From Candidatus Dechloromonas phosphoritropha (GTDB taxonomy: Bacteria; Pseudomonadota; Gammaproteobacteria; Burkholderiales; Rhodocyclaceae): a DNA stretch of 64,000 bases. Within the stretch, counting starts at the first letter, position 1, and each line of letters starts with the position of its first letter. This document shows positions 38,628 through 47,716 of this stretch, one piece after another. Below the pieces are notes generated by a model, which saw only the letters and a list, made by a program, of their open reading frames with translations, did not search any database and was not told the origin of the DNA. Location of the stretch: assembly GCA_016722705.1 (NCBI GenBank), contig JADKGN010000004.1, positions 2,542,001 to 2,606,000 on the forward strand, read 5' to 3'. The position numbers and the translations under genes were made by a program.

Positions 38628-39521
38628 ATGTCCATTTACATCAACAAAGATTCGAAAATCATCACTCAGGGCATCACCGGCAAGACCGGGCAGTTCCATA
38701 CGGAAAAGTGCCAGGAATACGCCAACGGCAAGAACTGCTTCGTCGCCGGCGTTAACCCCAAGAAGGCGGGTGAGTCGATCTTCGGCATCCCGATCTTCGG
38801 CTCCGTCAAGGAAGCCGCCGCCGAGACCGGCGCCACCGTGTCGGTCATCTACGTGCCGCCTCCGGGTGCCGCCGCCGCCATCTGGGAAGCCGTCGAGGCC
38901 GACCTCGACCTGGTTGTCTGCATCACCGAAGGCATCCCGGTTCGTGACATGCTGGTCGTGCGCAACAAGATGAAGGACAAGGAGGCCAGGGGCGGCAAGA
39001 AGACCCTGCTTCTCGGACCGAACTGCCCCGGCCTGATCACTCCGGATGAAGTCAAGATCGGCATCATGCCCGGCCACATCCACATGAAGGGGCGCATCGG
39101 CGTCGTTTCGCGCTCCGGCACGCTGACCTACGAAGCAGTCGGTCAGTTGACCGAACTTGGACTCGGCCAGTCATCCGCCGTCGGCATCGGTGGTGACCCG
39201 ATCAACGGTCTCAAGCACATCGACGTCATGAGGGCGTTCAACGACGATCCGGATACCGACGCCGTCATCATGATCGGCGAAATCGGCGGTCCCGACGAAG
39301 CCGAAGCCGCGATCTGGTGCAAGGACAACATGAAGAAGCCGATCGTCGGCTTCATCGCCGGTGTCACCGCCCCGGCCGGCAAGCGCATGGGCCATGCCGG
39401 CGCGCTGATCTCGGGCGGCGCCGACACCGCCGACGCCAAGCTCGCCATCATGGAAGAGTGCGGCTTCACGGTGACGCGCAACCCGTCCGAAATGGCCCGG
39501 CTGCTCAAGGCCATGCTGTAG
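38628..39521 (+). CDS. sucD: Succinate-CoA ligase, alpha subunit
   Basis: 297 residues. CoA-binding Rossmann start IITQGITGKTGQFHTEK, GPNCPGLITP, and the phospho-His region GHAGALISGG. SD AAGGAGC before the start. A terminator follows directly. Confidence 0.97.
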   Translation: MSIYINKDSKIITQGITGKTGQFHTEKCQEYANGKNCFVAGVNPKKAGESIFGIPIFGSVKEAAAETGATVSVIYVPPPGAAAAIWEAVEADLDLVVCITEGIPVRDMLVVRNKMKDKEARGGKKTLLLGPNCPGLITPDEVKIGIMPGHIHMKGRIGVVSRSGTLTYEAVGQLTELGLGQSSAVGIGGDPINGLKHIDVMRAFNDDPDTDAVIMIGEIGGPDEAEAAIWCKDNMKKPIVGFIAGVTAPAGKRMGHAGALISGGADTADAKLAIMEECGFTVTRNPSEMARLLKAML

Positions 39522-39545
39522 AATCCGGGCATTGCCCAATCCTGA

Positions 39546-39573
39546 AAGGCGGGCCCTGAGCCCGCCTTTTTTA
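39546..39573 (+). terminator. Rho-independent terminator after sucCD
   Basis: AAGGCGGGC-CCTGA-GCCCGCCTT then TTTT: a 9-bp stem followed by T residues, ending 3 bp before the terC start codon. The terC transcript must start inside it or arise by read-through. Confidence 0.9.
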
Positions 39574-39575
39574 TC

Positions 39576-40277
39576 ATGGAACTAGACCCCAGCTCGGCCG
39601 CTTTTTGGGTCGCCGTCGGCCAGATTATCCTGATCGACATCGTGCTGTCGGGCGACAACGCGGTGGTCATCGCGCTCGCCTGCCGCAACCTGTCGCCCGA
39701 GCAGCGCAAGACCGGCATCTTCTGGGGTGTCGCCGGGGCGATCAGCCTGCGCGTCGTGCTCACCGTGTTCGCCGCGCTGGTCATGAACCTGCCGTGGCTG
39801 AAGCTGGTCGGTGGTCTGCTGCTGGTGTGGATCGCTGTCAAGCTGATGCTGCCCGAAGATCAGGAGGGCCATGACATCAAGGCGTCGGCCAATCTGTGGG
39901 GCGCGGTCAAGACGATCGTCGTCGCCGATTTCGTCATGAGTCTCGACAACGTCATCGCCGTCGCCGGCGCCGCGCATGGCAGCCTGGTCCTGCTGCTGTT
40001 CGGGCTGGCGGTCAGCATTCCGTTGATCGTCTGGGCGAGCCAGCTGATCCTGCGCTGGATGGTGCGCTGGCCGTGGATCGTCCTGGTCGGCGCCGGCCTG
40101 CTCGGCTACGTGGCGGGGCAGATGATCTTCACCGATCCCGGCGTCGTCGGGCTGCTGCCGCCGCTGCCGGCGTGGGTGGCGAGGGCTGCCGGCGGCATCG
40201 GCGCGCTACTCGTCGTCATCGTTGGGCGCCGGATCGAGCAGCGCATTCTCGCCCGGCAGGATGTCACCATCGTCTGA
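39576..40277 (+). CDS. TerC-family integral membrane protein
   Basis: 233 residues with about seven membrane helices. Conserved acidic membrane motifs DIVLSGDNAVVIALA and DFVMSLDNVIAVAGA. Family members (TerC, Alx, YjbE) export or handle metal ions such as Mn2+. The start is only 3 bp from the sucCD terminator and no separate ribosome binding site is obvious. Confidence 0.9.
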   Translation: MELDPSSAAFWVAVGQIILIDIVLSGDNAVVIALACRNLSPEQRKTGIFWGVAGAISLRVVLTVFAALVMNLPWLKLVGGLLLVWIAVKLMLPEDQEGHDIKASANLWGAVKTIVVADFVMSLDNVIAVAGAAHGSLVLLLFGLAVSIPLIVWASQLILRWMVRWPWIVLVGAGLLGYVAGQMIFTDPGVVGLLPPLPAWVARAAGGIGALLVVIVGRRIEQRILARQDVTIV

Positions 40278-40289
40278 GGAGTTGAAAGC

Positions 40290-41246
40290 ATGGCGCTGTT
40301 TCTCGCGGAAAATGACGTAAAACAGGTGTTGACCGCAACAATGGCCCTTGAGGCCGTCGAGTCGGCGCATCGCGACCTGTCGCTGGGCCAGGCGCAGGAC
40401 ACGCCGCGCGCGCGCACCCGCCTGCCGCAGACGGTGCTGCACATCCTGCAGGGCGCCTTGCCGGCGCAGGGCGTCATCGGCTACAAGGCCTACACGACCA
40501 ACCGTGGCGGCAACCGCTTTCTCGTTCATATGTTCGATGCGGCCAGCGGCAGCCTGCTGGCGGTCATTGAGGCCGACTACCTGGGCATGGTCCGCACCGG
40601 CGCGGCGAGCGGCGTTGCCGCGCGCTGGCTGGCGCGGCCGGACACTTCAGTGGCCGGCGTCTTCGGCGCCGGCTGGCAGGCCGAAGGCCACGTTCGCGGC
40701 ATCTGCGCCGCCATGCCGCTGGAACTGGTCAAGGTATTCGGCCGCAACGCGGAGAGGCTGCAAACCTTCTGCGAGCGTCTGAGCAAGATGACCGGCGTTG
40801 CGGTGGTGCCGGCCGCCAGCGCCGAGGATACCGTGCGCGGCAGCGACCTGATCGGCACCGTGACGACGGCGAGCGAGCCGCTGTTCGATGCCGAATGGCT
40901 GGAGCCGGGAACGCACATCAACGCCGCCGGTTCCAACGCGCTGATCCGCCAGGAATTGCCGGAGGCCGCGCTCAGGCGCTGCGCCGTGGTCGCGGTCGAT
41001 GCCGTGCCGACGGCGCTCGCCGAGGCCGGCGACCTGCTGCCGCTGCTCGAAAAGGGACGTCTGCACGCGCGTCAACTGGTCGAGCTCGGTGATGTCATCA
41101 CCGGCAGGCACGTCGGGCGGACAGCGGCCGACCAGATTACCGTATTCGAATCGCAGGGCATGGCGATCCAGGACCTTGCCGTGGCGGCCCGGGTCGTCGC
41201 CGCGGCGCGGGAACGCGGTCTGGGTGTCGAATTGCCACTGCAGTGA
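40290..41246 (+). CDS. Ornithine cyclodeaminase/mu-crystallin-family protein
   Basis: 318 residues. NAD(P)-binding fold with VFGAGWQAEGHVRGI; substrate-side residues in YKAYTTNRGGNRFLVHMFD and GMVRTGAASGVAARWLA. Members include ornithine cyclodeaminase, alanine dehydrogenase and ketimine reductase, so the substrate is uncertain. It follows terC by 12 bp. Confidence 0.88.
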   Translation: MALFLAENDVKQVLTATMALEAVESAHRDLSLGQAQDTPRARTRLPQTVLHILQGALPAQGVIGYKAYTTNRGGNRFLVHMFDAASGSLLAVIEADYLGMVRTGAASGVAARWLARPDTSVAGVFGAGWQAEGHVRGICAAMPLELVKVFGRNAERLQTFCERLSKMTGVAVVPAASAEDTVRGSDLIGTVTTASEPLFDAEWLEPGTHINAAGSNALIRQELPEAALRRCAVVAVDAVPTALAEAGDLLPLLEKGRLHARQLVELGDVITGRHVGRTAADQITVFESQGMAIQDLAVAARVVAAARERGLGVELPLQ

Positions 41247-41284
41247 GAGAAACCTCACAGATACATTGCGCGGAAGCGGGCACA

Positions 41285-42118
41285 ATGGAGCGTCATATTG
41301 ATGAATCCGTGGAAGCGATGACCCTTGGCAATGCTCTCGAGATGGCGGCATGCACCGATCGGGGAGAGGTACGTTCGCACAACGAGGATGCGCTGTTCGG
41401 CGACGCGGCGCTCGGCCTGGCGATTCTGGCCGACGGGATGGGCGGCTACAACGCCGGCGAGGTCGCCAGCAGCATGGCCACCGCATTGCTCTCCCGAAGC
41501 CTCATCGGCACGCTGGACGAGCGCGAGCCGCAACAGTTCGACGCCGACGGGCAGCGGGTTGCCCACCACCAGTTGCGCGAGCGGATCGAGCAGGCCAACG
41601 CCGAAATCTACTTCGCAGCCGAGAGTGATCCTCAGCTTTGCGGAATGGGCACGACGCTCGTCGTCGCCTGGTTTTACGACAACATGGTGACGCTCGCGCA
41701 TCTCGGCGATTCGCGGGCTTACCGTTTGCGCGGAAATCTCTTCGAGTGTCTGACGCGTGACCATTCCCTCTTACAAGAACAGATCGACAGTGGCATCATT
41801 AGCGCTGAGGAGGCTCGCTTCTCGCCGGGCAAGAACCTGGTGACGCGTGCTTTGGGTGTGGATTTAACGGTCGAACCGGAAATCCGGGATTTTTCCGTGC
41901 TGCCTGGGGACATCTACCTGCTCTGTTCGGATGGCCTCAACAACATGGTGGGCGACGTTGAAATCGGGGCAACGGTGCGGGTGCTGGCTGGTGATCCGGT
42001 GGCTGCGGCGGAACGACTGGTGCAGATGGCAAACAACAATGGCGGACGTGACAACATTTCGGTAATTCTGGTGCGGGTGCGCGGGGAGTTTCCGGCGCGC
42101 GCCGGTTGGTTGCAATAA
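41285..42118 (+). CDS. PP2C-family serine/threonine phosphatase
   Basis: 277 residues from the ATG at 41285 (GGAAG upstream); a GTG at 41243 overlapping the previous stop is the alternative. Metal-binding motifs: RGEVRSHNEDALFGD, AILADGMGGYNAGE, VTLAHLGDSRAYRLR, LLCSDGLNNMV and GGRDNISVILV. Stp-like cytosolic enzyme. The FHA gene follows at 37 bp, so the two likely form a phosphorylation-signalling unit; no kinase is in the window. Confidence 0.93.
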   Translation: MERHIDESVEAMTLGNALEMAACTDRGEVRSHNEDALFGDAALGLAILADGMGGYNAGEVASSMATALLSRSLIGTLDEREPQQFDADGQRVAHHQLRERIEQANAEIYFAAESDPQLCGMGTTLVVAWFYDNMVTLAHLGDSRAYRLRGNLFECLTRDHSLLQEQIDSGIISAEEARFSPGKNLVTRALGVDLTVEPEIRDFSVLPGDIYLLCSDGLNNMVGDVEIGATVRVLAGDPVAAAERLVQMANNNGGRDNISVILVRVRGEFPARAGWLQ

Positions 42119-42154
42119 CGGCGGCTAAGTATCGGCTAAGGCAGGGAAGGCAAG

Positions 42155-42835
42155 ATGGCAAGACTGATCCTCTCGATGGATGGGCTGGTGCTCAAGGAGA
42201 TTCCTCTCAACAAGGAACAACTGACAATCGGGCGCCGCCCGAATAATGACATCCAGATCGACAATCTGGCTATTTCCGGCGAGCATGCGCGGATCGTCAC
42301 CATCCTCGACGATTCCTTCCTGGAGGATCTCAACAGCACCAACGGGACGCTGGTGAATGGCCAGCCCATTACCCGGCATGTCCTCAAGAACAACGACGCG
42401 ATCGAACTCGGCAAGTACAAACTCAAGTTCATGTCCGAGGAGGCAGTCGGTGAATACGACAATACGGCCCAGTTGCGGGCGGCAGGGCTGTCGACCGAAC
42501 CCGAGCCCGAACGCACCTTTGCCGATACGCAGATCATGATTCCCCGACCGGTGGCGCCGCCGCCGCCCATACCGAGGGTGACGATCCGCCTGCTCAACGG
42601 TCCGAATGCCGGGAAGGCGGTGGAACTGGCGAAGCTACTGACCACCCTCGGCAAGACCGGGGTTCAGGTTGCGGTCATTGCACGGCGTTCCGAAGGGGTT
42701 TTCCTCACCCATGTTGAGGGAGCGAAGTTTCCCACAGTCAACAACAGCGAAACCGGCGGCGAGGCTTTCATGCTGCGGAACAAGGATATTGTCGAGATCG
42801 CTGGCATCAGGATCGAACTCGGCATCAAGGCCTGA
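42155..42835 (+). CDS. FHA-domain protein
   Basis: 226 residues. N-terminal FHA domain with the phosphothreonine-binding pattern GRRPNNDIQI, SGEHARI and LNSTNGTLVNG. After a Pro-rich linker (about residues 125-140) a second domain of similar beta character ends the protein (VTIRLLNGPNAGKAVEL...GIRIELGIK), perhaps a degenerate FHA. Probably reads phosphorylation removed by the upstream PP2C phosphatase. Confidence 0.9.
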   Translation: MARLILSMDGLVLKEIPLNKEQLTIGRRPNNDIQIDNLAISGEHARIVTILDDSFLEDLNSTNGTLVNGQPITRHVLKNNDAIELGKYKLKFMSEEAVGEYDNTAQLRAAGLSTEPEPERTFADTQIMIPRPVAPPPPIPRVTIRLLNGPNAGKAVELAKLLTTLGKTGVQVAVIARRSEGVFLTHVEGAKFPTVNNSETGGEAFMLRNKDIVEIAGIRIELGIKA

Positions 42836-43126
42836 TGCCATCACGGCGCAAGGCTTGACGGGATATCGAGCCCGTCTGCTTCCCGGGATTGCCCGAGTCG
42901 GGTTTTCGTCCAGGCACATTTGACCCATGCCGGATCACAGTTCCGGCACGAGATCGTGTGCCTGTTTCGCGCGCAGAGACCGCGCCGAAGCCGGGACAAA
43001 GTTGTACAATCGCAACGGGTTGTCGCCGGGGTGCGGGCAATATGCCGTGTTTCCGGAATGAATCCGGCGCCTGCGGAGCAACAGCCCGCACGAAGACCGG
43101 AACGAGGTCACGACTTTCGCAATCAA

Positions 43127-43900
43127 ATGACGATGAAACTGAGAATCCTCGGCTGTAGCGGCGGCATCGGCGGCGAGCATCTGCGGACCACCTCTCTGCT
43201 CGTCGACGACGATGTCCTGATCGACGCCGGCACCGGCGTCGGGGATCTCCCCATCACCGATCTGGCGCGCATCGACCATGTCTTCCTGACCCACACCCAT
43301 CTCGACCACATTGCCTGCCTGCCGCTGTTGATCGATTCGGTGGGCGACCGCCGCGACCAGCCGCTGACGGTCTATGGCACGCCGGCAGTGCTCGACATTC
43401 TCGGAAAGCACGTGTTCAACTGGCTGATCTGGCCAGATTTCGCCGAAGTCCCTTCGGCCGGCAATCCTTTTATGCGCTACCAGGCGGTCGAATTGCTGAA
43501 GCCGGTCACGCTCGGAGGGCGTAGCTTCACCCCGCTGCCGGTCGATCACACCGTTCCGGCGGTGGGTTACCGGCTGGACTCCGGCGCCGGCAGCCTGGTC
43601 TTTTCCGGGGATACCGGACCGTGTGATGCCTTCTGGCAGGCGGTCAACGCGATCGACAACCTGCGCCATCTGATCGTCGAATGCGCTTTCCCGGACCATC
43701 AGGGGCAGCTCGCCGTGCTCTCCAAGCATCTCTGTCCAGGTATGCTGGCATCGGAACTGGGCAAGCTCGAGCGGCAATGCGAGATACACATCACGCATCT
43801 CAAGCCCGGGCAGATGGAACTGACCATGGTCGAAATCGCAAGCCGGCTCGGTGAATTCGGTCCGCGGATGCTGCACAACAACCAGGTTTTGGAGTTTTGA
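43127..43900 (+). CDS. Metallo-beta-lactamase-fold hydrolase, cyclic-nucleotide phosphodiesterase-like
   Basis: 257 residues from the ATG at 43127; a frame open upstream to 42920 has no family character. Metal motif FLTHTHLDHIACLPLL; further ligands in LPVDHTVPAVGY, FSGDTGPCDAFW and HITHLKPGQ. Resembles class II cAMP phosphodiesterases and RNase Z-like proteins. It precedes an HD-GYP gene by 54 bp, suggesting nucleotide-signal breakdown, but this is inference. Confidence 0.83.
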   Translation: MTMKLRILGCSGGIGGEHLRTTSLLVDDDVLIDAGTGVGDLPITDLARIDHVFLTHTHLDHIACLPLLIDSVGDRRDQPLTVYGTPAVLDILGKHVFNWLIWPDFAEVPSAGNPFMRYQAVELLKPVTLGGRSFTPLPVDHTVPAVGYRLDSGAGSLVFSGDTGPCDAFWQAVNAIDNLRHLIVECAFPDHQGQLAVLSKHLCPGMLASELGKLERQCEIHITHLKPGQMELTMVEIASRLGEFGPRMLHNNQVLEF

Positions 43901-43954
43901 AGCAGGGCGTGGGGAGTCTTGCTTCCCATCGCTCGGCAACAGACAGGAAATATT

Positions 43955-45541
43955 GTGGGAACGCTTGACGACCTCTTCCGTCGCTTCGAACACCTCAACG
44001 ACATCGGGGCGTCGCTATCCAACGAGCGCGACCTCAACCGCCTGCTGGAGAAGATCACTCTCGCCGCCAAGGCCATCACCCGTGCCGATGGCGGCACCCT
44101 GTACCTGCTCTCCGAGGACAAGCGCCACCTGCATTTCGAGATCGTCCGCACCGACTCGCTCAGCATCGCCTTCGGCGGCACCAGCGGCAACCCGGTTTCC
44201 GGCAAGTTCCCCGATCTGCCGCTCTACCGTGACGACGGCTCGCCCAACGACGCGATGGTGGCAGCCTATGCGGCGATCTCCGGGAAGACGGTGAACATCG
44301 CCGACGCCTATGTCGCCAGGGGCTTTGATTTCTCCGGCACCCGCAAGTTCGACGAGCGCACCGGTTACCGCTCGCAATCCTTCCTCACCGTGCCGATGCG
44401 CAACCATGAGGGCGAGATCATCGGTGTGCTGCAACTGATCAATGCCCATATGCCGGAGCATGACGTCGTCGTGCCGTTTTCCGAAGCGGACCAGCGCCTC
44501 GCCGAGTCGCTCGCCTCCCAGGCCGCCATTGCGCTGACCAACCGGCAGCTGCTGCACCAGCTCGAAGTCCTGTTCGAATCTTTCATCCTGCTCATCAACT
44601 CGGCAATCGACGACAAGTCGCCCTATACCGGCGAGCATTGCCAGCGCGTCCCCGAACTGACGATGATGCTCGCCGAGGCCGCGCACGAAACCAGCGAAGG
44701 GCCGCTCGCGGATTTTCGCCTGACCGACCGCGACCGCTATGAACTGCGCATCGCCGCGCTGCTCCACGATTGCGGAAAGGTCACGACGCCTGTCCACGTG
44801 GTCGACAAGGCGACTAAGCTGCAAACCATCTTCGACCGCATCGGGCTCGTCGATACCCGTTTCGAGTTGTTGCGGCGCGATGCTGAGATACGCATGCTGC
44901 GGCAGATCGTCGCCGGAGTCACTCGCGAGCGGGCCGAAGCCGAGTTCCACGAATTCGTCGCCAACATGGAGGTCGACCGCAACTTCCTGCACCAGGCCAA
45001 CGTCGGCAGCGAGCACATGAGCGACGACGACATCGACCGGGTCAGGGCGATTGCCGCCGGCTACCGCTGGCAGGAGGCATCCGGCGTCGAGGTCGATTTC
45101 CTCTCCGCCGACGAACTCGAGAACCTCATCATCCGCGCCGGCACGCTGACCCTGCAGGAACGCCACACCATCAACTACCATGTGACCGCGACGATCAGGA
45201 TGCTCGAGCAACTGCCGTGGCCAAAGCATCTGAAGAACGTCCCCGAATATGCCGGTGGCCATCACGAACGGATGGATGGCAAGGGCTACCCGCGCGGGCT
45301 CAAGCGCGAGGAGATGAGCTGGCAGGCGCGGATGATTGGCGTCGCCGACATCTTCGAGGCGCTCACCGCGCGCGATCGCCCGTACAAGCAGGGCATGACC
45401 CTGGCGCAGGCCCTCGACATCCTCGAAAAATTCCGCCAGAACGGTCACATCGATCCCGATCTGCACGACGTTTTCATCAGCAGCGAGATCTACCGCAAGT
45501 ACGCCGCCGAGTTCCTTGATGCGAAGCAGATGGATCGCTGA
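43955..45541 (+). CDS. GAF plus HD-GYP cyclic-di-GMP phosphodiesterase
   Basis: 528 residues from a GTG at 43955 (AGGAAA just upstream); a TTG at 43919 is less likely. N-terminal GAF domain (about 10-190: LNRLLEKITLAAKAITRADGG). The HD-GYP domain has HDCGK and HHERMDGKGYPRGL, so both metal and GYP motifs are intact. Between them is a roughly 120-residue insert (after HDCGKVTTPVHVVDKATK) that is longer than in standard HD-GYP proteins. Expected to degrade cyclic-di-GMP in response to a GAF ligand. Confidence 0.92.
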   Translation: MGTLDDLFRRFEHLNDIGASLSNERDLNRLLEKITLAAKAITRADGGTLYLLSEDKRHLHFEIVRTDSLSIAFGGTSGNPVSGKFPDLPLYRDDGSPNDAMVAAYAAISGKTVNIADAYVARGFDFSGTRKFDERTGYRSQSFLTVPMRNHEGEIIGVLQLINAHMPEHDVVVPFSEADQRLAESLASQAAIALTNRQLLHQLEVLFESFILLINSAIDDKSPYTGEHCQRVPELTMMLAEAAHETSEGPLADFRLTDRDRYELRIAALLHDCGKVTTPVHVVDKATKLQTIFDRIGLVDTRFELLRRDAEIRMLRQIVAGVTRERAEAEFHEFVANMEVDRNFLHQANVGSEHMSDDDIDRVRAIAAGYRWQEASGVEVDFLSADELENLIIRAGTLTLQERHTINYHVTATIRMLEQLPWPKHLKNVPEYAGGHHERMDGKGYPRGLKREEMSWQARMIGVADIFEALTARDRPYKQGMTLAQALDILEKFRQNGHIDPDLHDVFISSEIYRKYAAEFLDAKQMDR

Positions 45542-45544
45542 GGC

Positions 45545-45931
45545 TTACCAGATCGTCCTGGAGCGGAACGCCTCGAACGCAGTGTCGCGCGTGATTAGCG
45601 TGGCTGCCTCGAGGTCACTTTGGGCGGCCAGCATGCGGTCGAACGGATCGCGGTGGTCAATTGTATAGCTGCAAGCCTTTAACGCATGCAGATACGTTAT
45701 TGGCAGATGTTCAAAACCATCCAGCTCGATAAGTTCATTGAAGCGTGGCACGATCGCGGTCGCAATTTCAAGCCTGCCGAGACGGTGTTTCGTGGCAATT
45801 TCCCACGCGCTGGCGGCGCTGACCAGAATCGTGCTGGATTCGTCGGCGATCAGTTCTCTGGCATGTGGAGAAAGCCGAGAGTCATCGGTCAGCCACCAGA
45901 GCAAGGCATGGGTATCGAGCAGGAATCTCAT
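45545..45931 (-). CDS. PIN-domain ribonuclease toxin (VapC-like)
   Basis: 128 residues. PIN acidic residues: Asp6 in FLLDTHALLWWL, Glu in SAASAWEIATKHRLG, Asp in HRDPFDRMLAAQ and Asp in TLITRDTAF. The start overlaps the stop of the antitoxin gene upstream by 4 bp. It should cleave RNA when not held by the antitoxin. Confidence 0.92.
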   Translation of the reverse strand: MRFLLDTHALLWWLTDDSRLSPHARELIADESSTILVSAASAWEIATKHRLGRLEIATAIVPRFNELIELDGFEHLPITYLHALKACSYTIDHRDPFDRMLAAQSDLEAATLITRDTAFEAFRSRTIW

Positions 45932-46161
45932 TTGCCTTCCCAGGCATCGAGTTCCTCAGCAGGCAAGGGTTCGAAAAAAGCATCGCCCACCCGGCCGGCG
46001 ATTCGACCGGGCTGCCGCTTGCCGCTGGATGGCGCCAGCGGCATCAGTCGGGCATAGGGTTTGCCTGCCTTGGCCAATATAATCTCCTGCCCGGCATGGG
46101 CCTGCTCCAAAAGTCTGGAGAAATGGGTTTTTGCATCATGAACATTGACGGTCAGTGGCAT
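45928..46161 (-). CDS. Phd/YefM-family antitoxin
   Basis: 77 residues. NVHDAKTHFSRLLEQAHAGQEIILAKAGKPYARLMPL is the Phd/YefM DNA-binding fold; the C-terminal tail (FEPLPAEELDAWEGK) would wrap the PIN toxin. An IS630 element begins only about 35 bp upstream of the start, so the native promoter and operator may be displaced. Confidence 0.9.
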   Translation of the reverse strand: MPLTVNVHDAKTHFSRLLEQAHAGQEIILAKAGKPYARLMPLAPSSGKRQPGRIAGRVGDAFFEPLPAEELDAWEGK

Positions 46162-46267
46162 GGATGAGCCTCGATCTGGTTGAGTTGCTGGACTAATTCC
46201 AATTAGCGTTCAAGATGATACTAATGCTAGAATATTCCCGAGTACAAGATACTTGGGATGCATTGAC

Positions 46268-46783
46268 ATGGCCAGACCGCGGCGAGTAGATCCGGAATTG
46301 GTGACACAGGCCCAAGCGGCCGTGAGAGACGCCGATAATGTTGAGGCCCTGCGCTGTGCGCAGGCGGTGCTGCTACCGGCGCTATTGGGAGCGACGCTGG
46401 AGCAGACCGCAGCGGTACTGGGCATAGGCCGAGCCACCGTGCCCAGGCTACAAGCGCGCATGCGCCGGCTGTTGGCCAAACCGGACGCAATCCGACCGAA
46501 TTGGGGTGGTCGCCGGCGAGCTTCGCTGCCACTGGAAGAGGAGGATCGTTTCCTGGCCCCTTGGGTGCAGGCCTCCAGTGAAGGGGGAATCCTGGTCGTT
46601 TCGCCACTGCGTGCCGCGTTAGCGCAAAAGCTGGGACGTCCTGTGGCCGCCTCTGTCGTGTATCGCCTGTTGGCGCGGCACGGCTGGCGCAAGGTCGCAC
46701 CCGACACCCGGCATCCGAAGAGTGATCCGCAGATACAGGAGGCGTGGAAAAAAAACTTCCCGAAACACTGGCAGCCCTCTTGA
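46268..46783 (+). CDS. IS630 transposase, N-terminal frame (orfA)
   Basis: 171 residues from the ATG at 46268. Helix-turn-helix region LEQTAAVLGIGRATVPRLQARMRRL and a winged-helix half (LAQKLGRPVAASVVYRLLARHGWRKV). A run of eight A at 46748-46755 lies before the stop; slipping by one base there joins it to the catalytic frame (EAWKK to KLPETL), giving a protein of about 355 residues. Confidence 0.85.
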   Translation: MARPRRVDPELVTQAQAAVRDADNVEALRCAQAVLLPALLGATLEQTAAVLGIGRATVPRLQARMRRLLAKPDAIRPNWGGRRRASLPLEEEDRFLAPWVQASSEGGILVVSPLRAALAQKLGRPVAASVVYRLLARHGWRKVAPDTRHPKSDPQIQEAWKKNFPKHWQPS

Positions 46784-47337
46784 AACAGGAAGAGGTTCGG
46801 GGTCGCCGGGTGCGCCTGATGTTTCAGGACGAAGCGCGCTTTGGGCGTATGGTGCGGATTCGTCGCTGCTGGGCGCCCAGCCCAGCACGACCGGTGGTCT
46901 GCAACGGCTACGAGCGAGAGTTCGTCTACGTTTATGGCGCCCTCAGCCCCGTCGAAGGCGAGTTGGATTGGATGACCTGTCGGCAGATGAACACCGAACA
47001 GATGACGGCGTTCCTGGCCCGAGTCAGTACCGCGCATGAAAAGGAGTTCATGCTGATGGTCGTCGACGGCGCCAGCTCACACGTATCGAAGGATCTGCAA
47101 GTGCCAGAGAACATTCGTCTGCTGCGTCTGCCACCTTACGCGCCCGAACTCAACCCGCAGGAGCACGTCTGGGACGAGGTGCGGGAGAAGGAGTTTCCCA
47201 ATCGTGTGTTTGCCGACCTCGGTAGTGTCATCCGCCAGTTGGAAGCAGGCCTTCCACGTCTGGCAGCAAATACCTCAGGGCTGCGCAGCCTGACCGCATG
47301 GCCATGGATTGTTAGTCTCAACTTGAACGCTACTTAG
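46744..47337 (+). CDS. IS630 transposase, catalytic frame (orfB)
   Basis: 197 codons open from 46744, most probably expressed by frameshifting from orfA. DDE residues: Asp in MFQDEARFGRM, Asp in LMVVDGASSH and Glu in APELNPQEHVWDEVREKEF. Intact. Confidence 0.85.
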   Translation: MEKKLPETLAALLKQEEVRGRRVRLMFQDEARFGRMVRIRRCWAPSPARPVVCNGYEREFVYVYGALSPVEGELDWMTCRQMNTEQMTAFLARVSTAHEKEFMLMVVDGASSHVSKDLQVPENIRLLRLPPYAPELNPQEHVWDEVREKEFPNRVFADLGSVIRQLEAGLPRLAANTSGLRSLTAWPWIVSLNLNAT

Positions 47338-47485
47338 AATAAGTCTAGCATCGCCGAGTGCCAATGTGGTGGAACAAACTCGCGTCATAACGTCGTTGCG
47401 CTTCAGGGTTCAATCCGCCCTTCTATAGTTTGACGTAAAGGATGGTAAGCGCTACTGTGCAATCCTTACTTCATTACTTTGCGAA

Positions 47486-47716
47486 ATGAGCATGCTTGCC
47501 AAGCGAACCAGTAAAAACCAGCTAACCCTCCCGAAAGCCATCGTTCAGGCGGTTGGCGAAGCCGAGTATTACGATGTGGCGACGGAAAATGGTTGCATAA
47601 TTCTCAGGCCGGTGCGGGTACAACGCGCCGATGCCGTGCGCGCTAAACTCGCGGAGCTGGGCATCGACGCAACCGATGTAGAGGACGCGATCCGCTGGGC
47701 CCGGCAACATTCATGA
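47486..47716 (+). CDS. AbrB/MazE-type antitoxin
   Basis: 76 residues. Swapped-hairpin DNA-binding start AKRTSKNQLTLPKAIVQAV, then a toxin-binding helix (VRAKLAELGIDATDVEDAIRWAR). The stop overlaps the start of the PIN gene (ATGA). A Met two codons in is an alternative start. Confidence 0.85.
   Translation: MSMLAKRTSKNQLTLPKAIVQAVGEAEYYDVATENGCIILRPVRVQRADAVRAKLAELGIDATDVEDAIRWARQHS

Larger units (their letters stand above)
46197..47339 (+). mobile_element. IS630-family insertion sequence
   Basis: About 1143 bp. Left end TTCCAATTAGCGTTCAAG; right end (reverse complement) TTCTAAGTAGCGTTCAAG; similarity continues to about 26 bp. Flanked on both sides by TAA (46194-46196, 47340-47342), consistent with the TA target duplication of this family. 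Encodes a two-frame transposase. Confidence 0.88.

Noticed and set aside
42920..43126. N-terminal extension of the metallo-beta-lactamase-fold protein
   Set aside because: No family similarity before the Met at 43127, which starts right before the first conserved strand.
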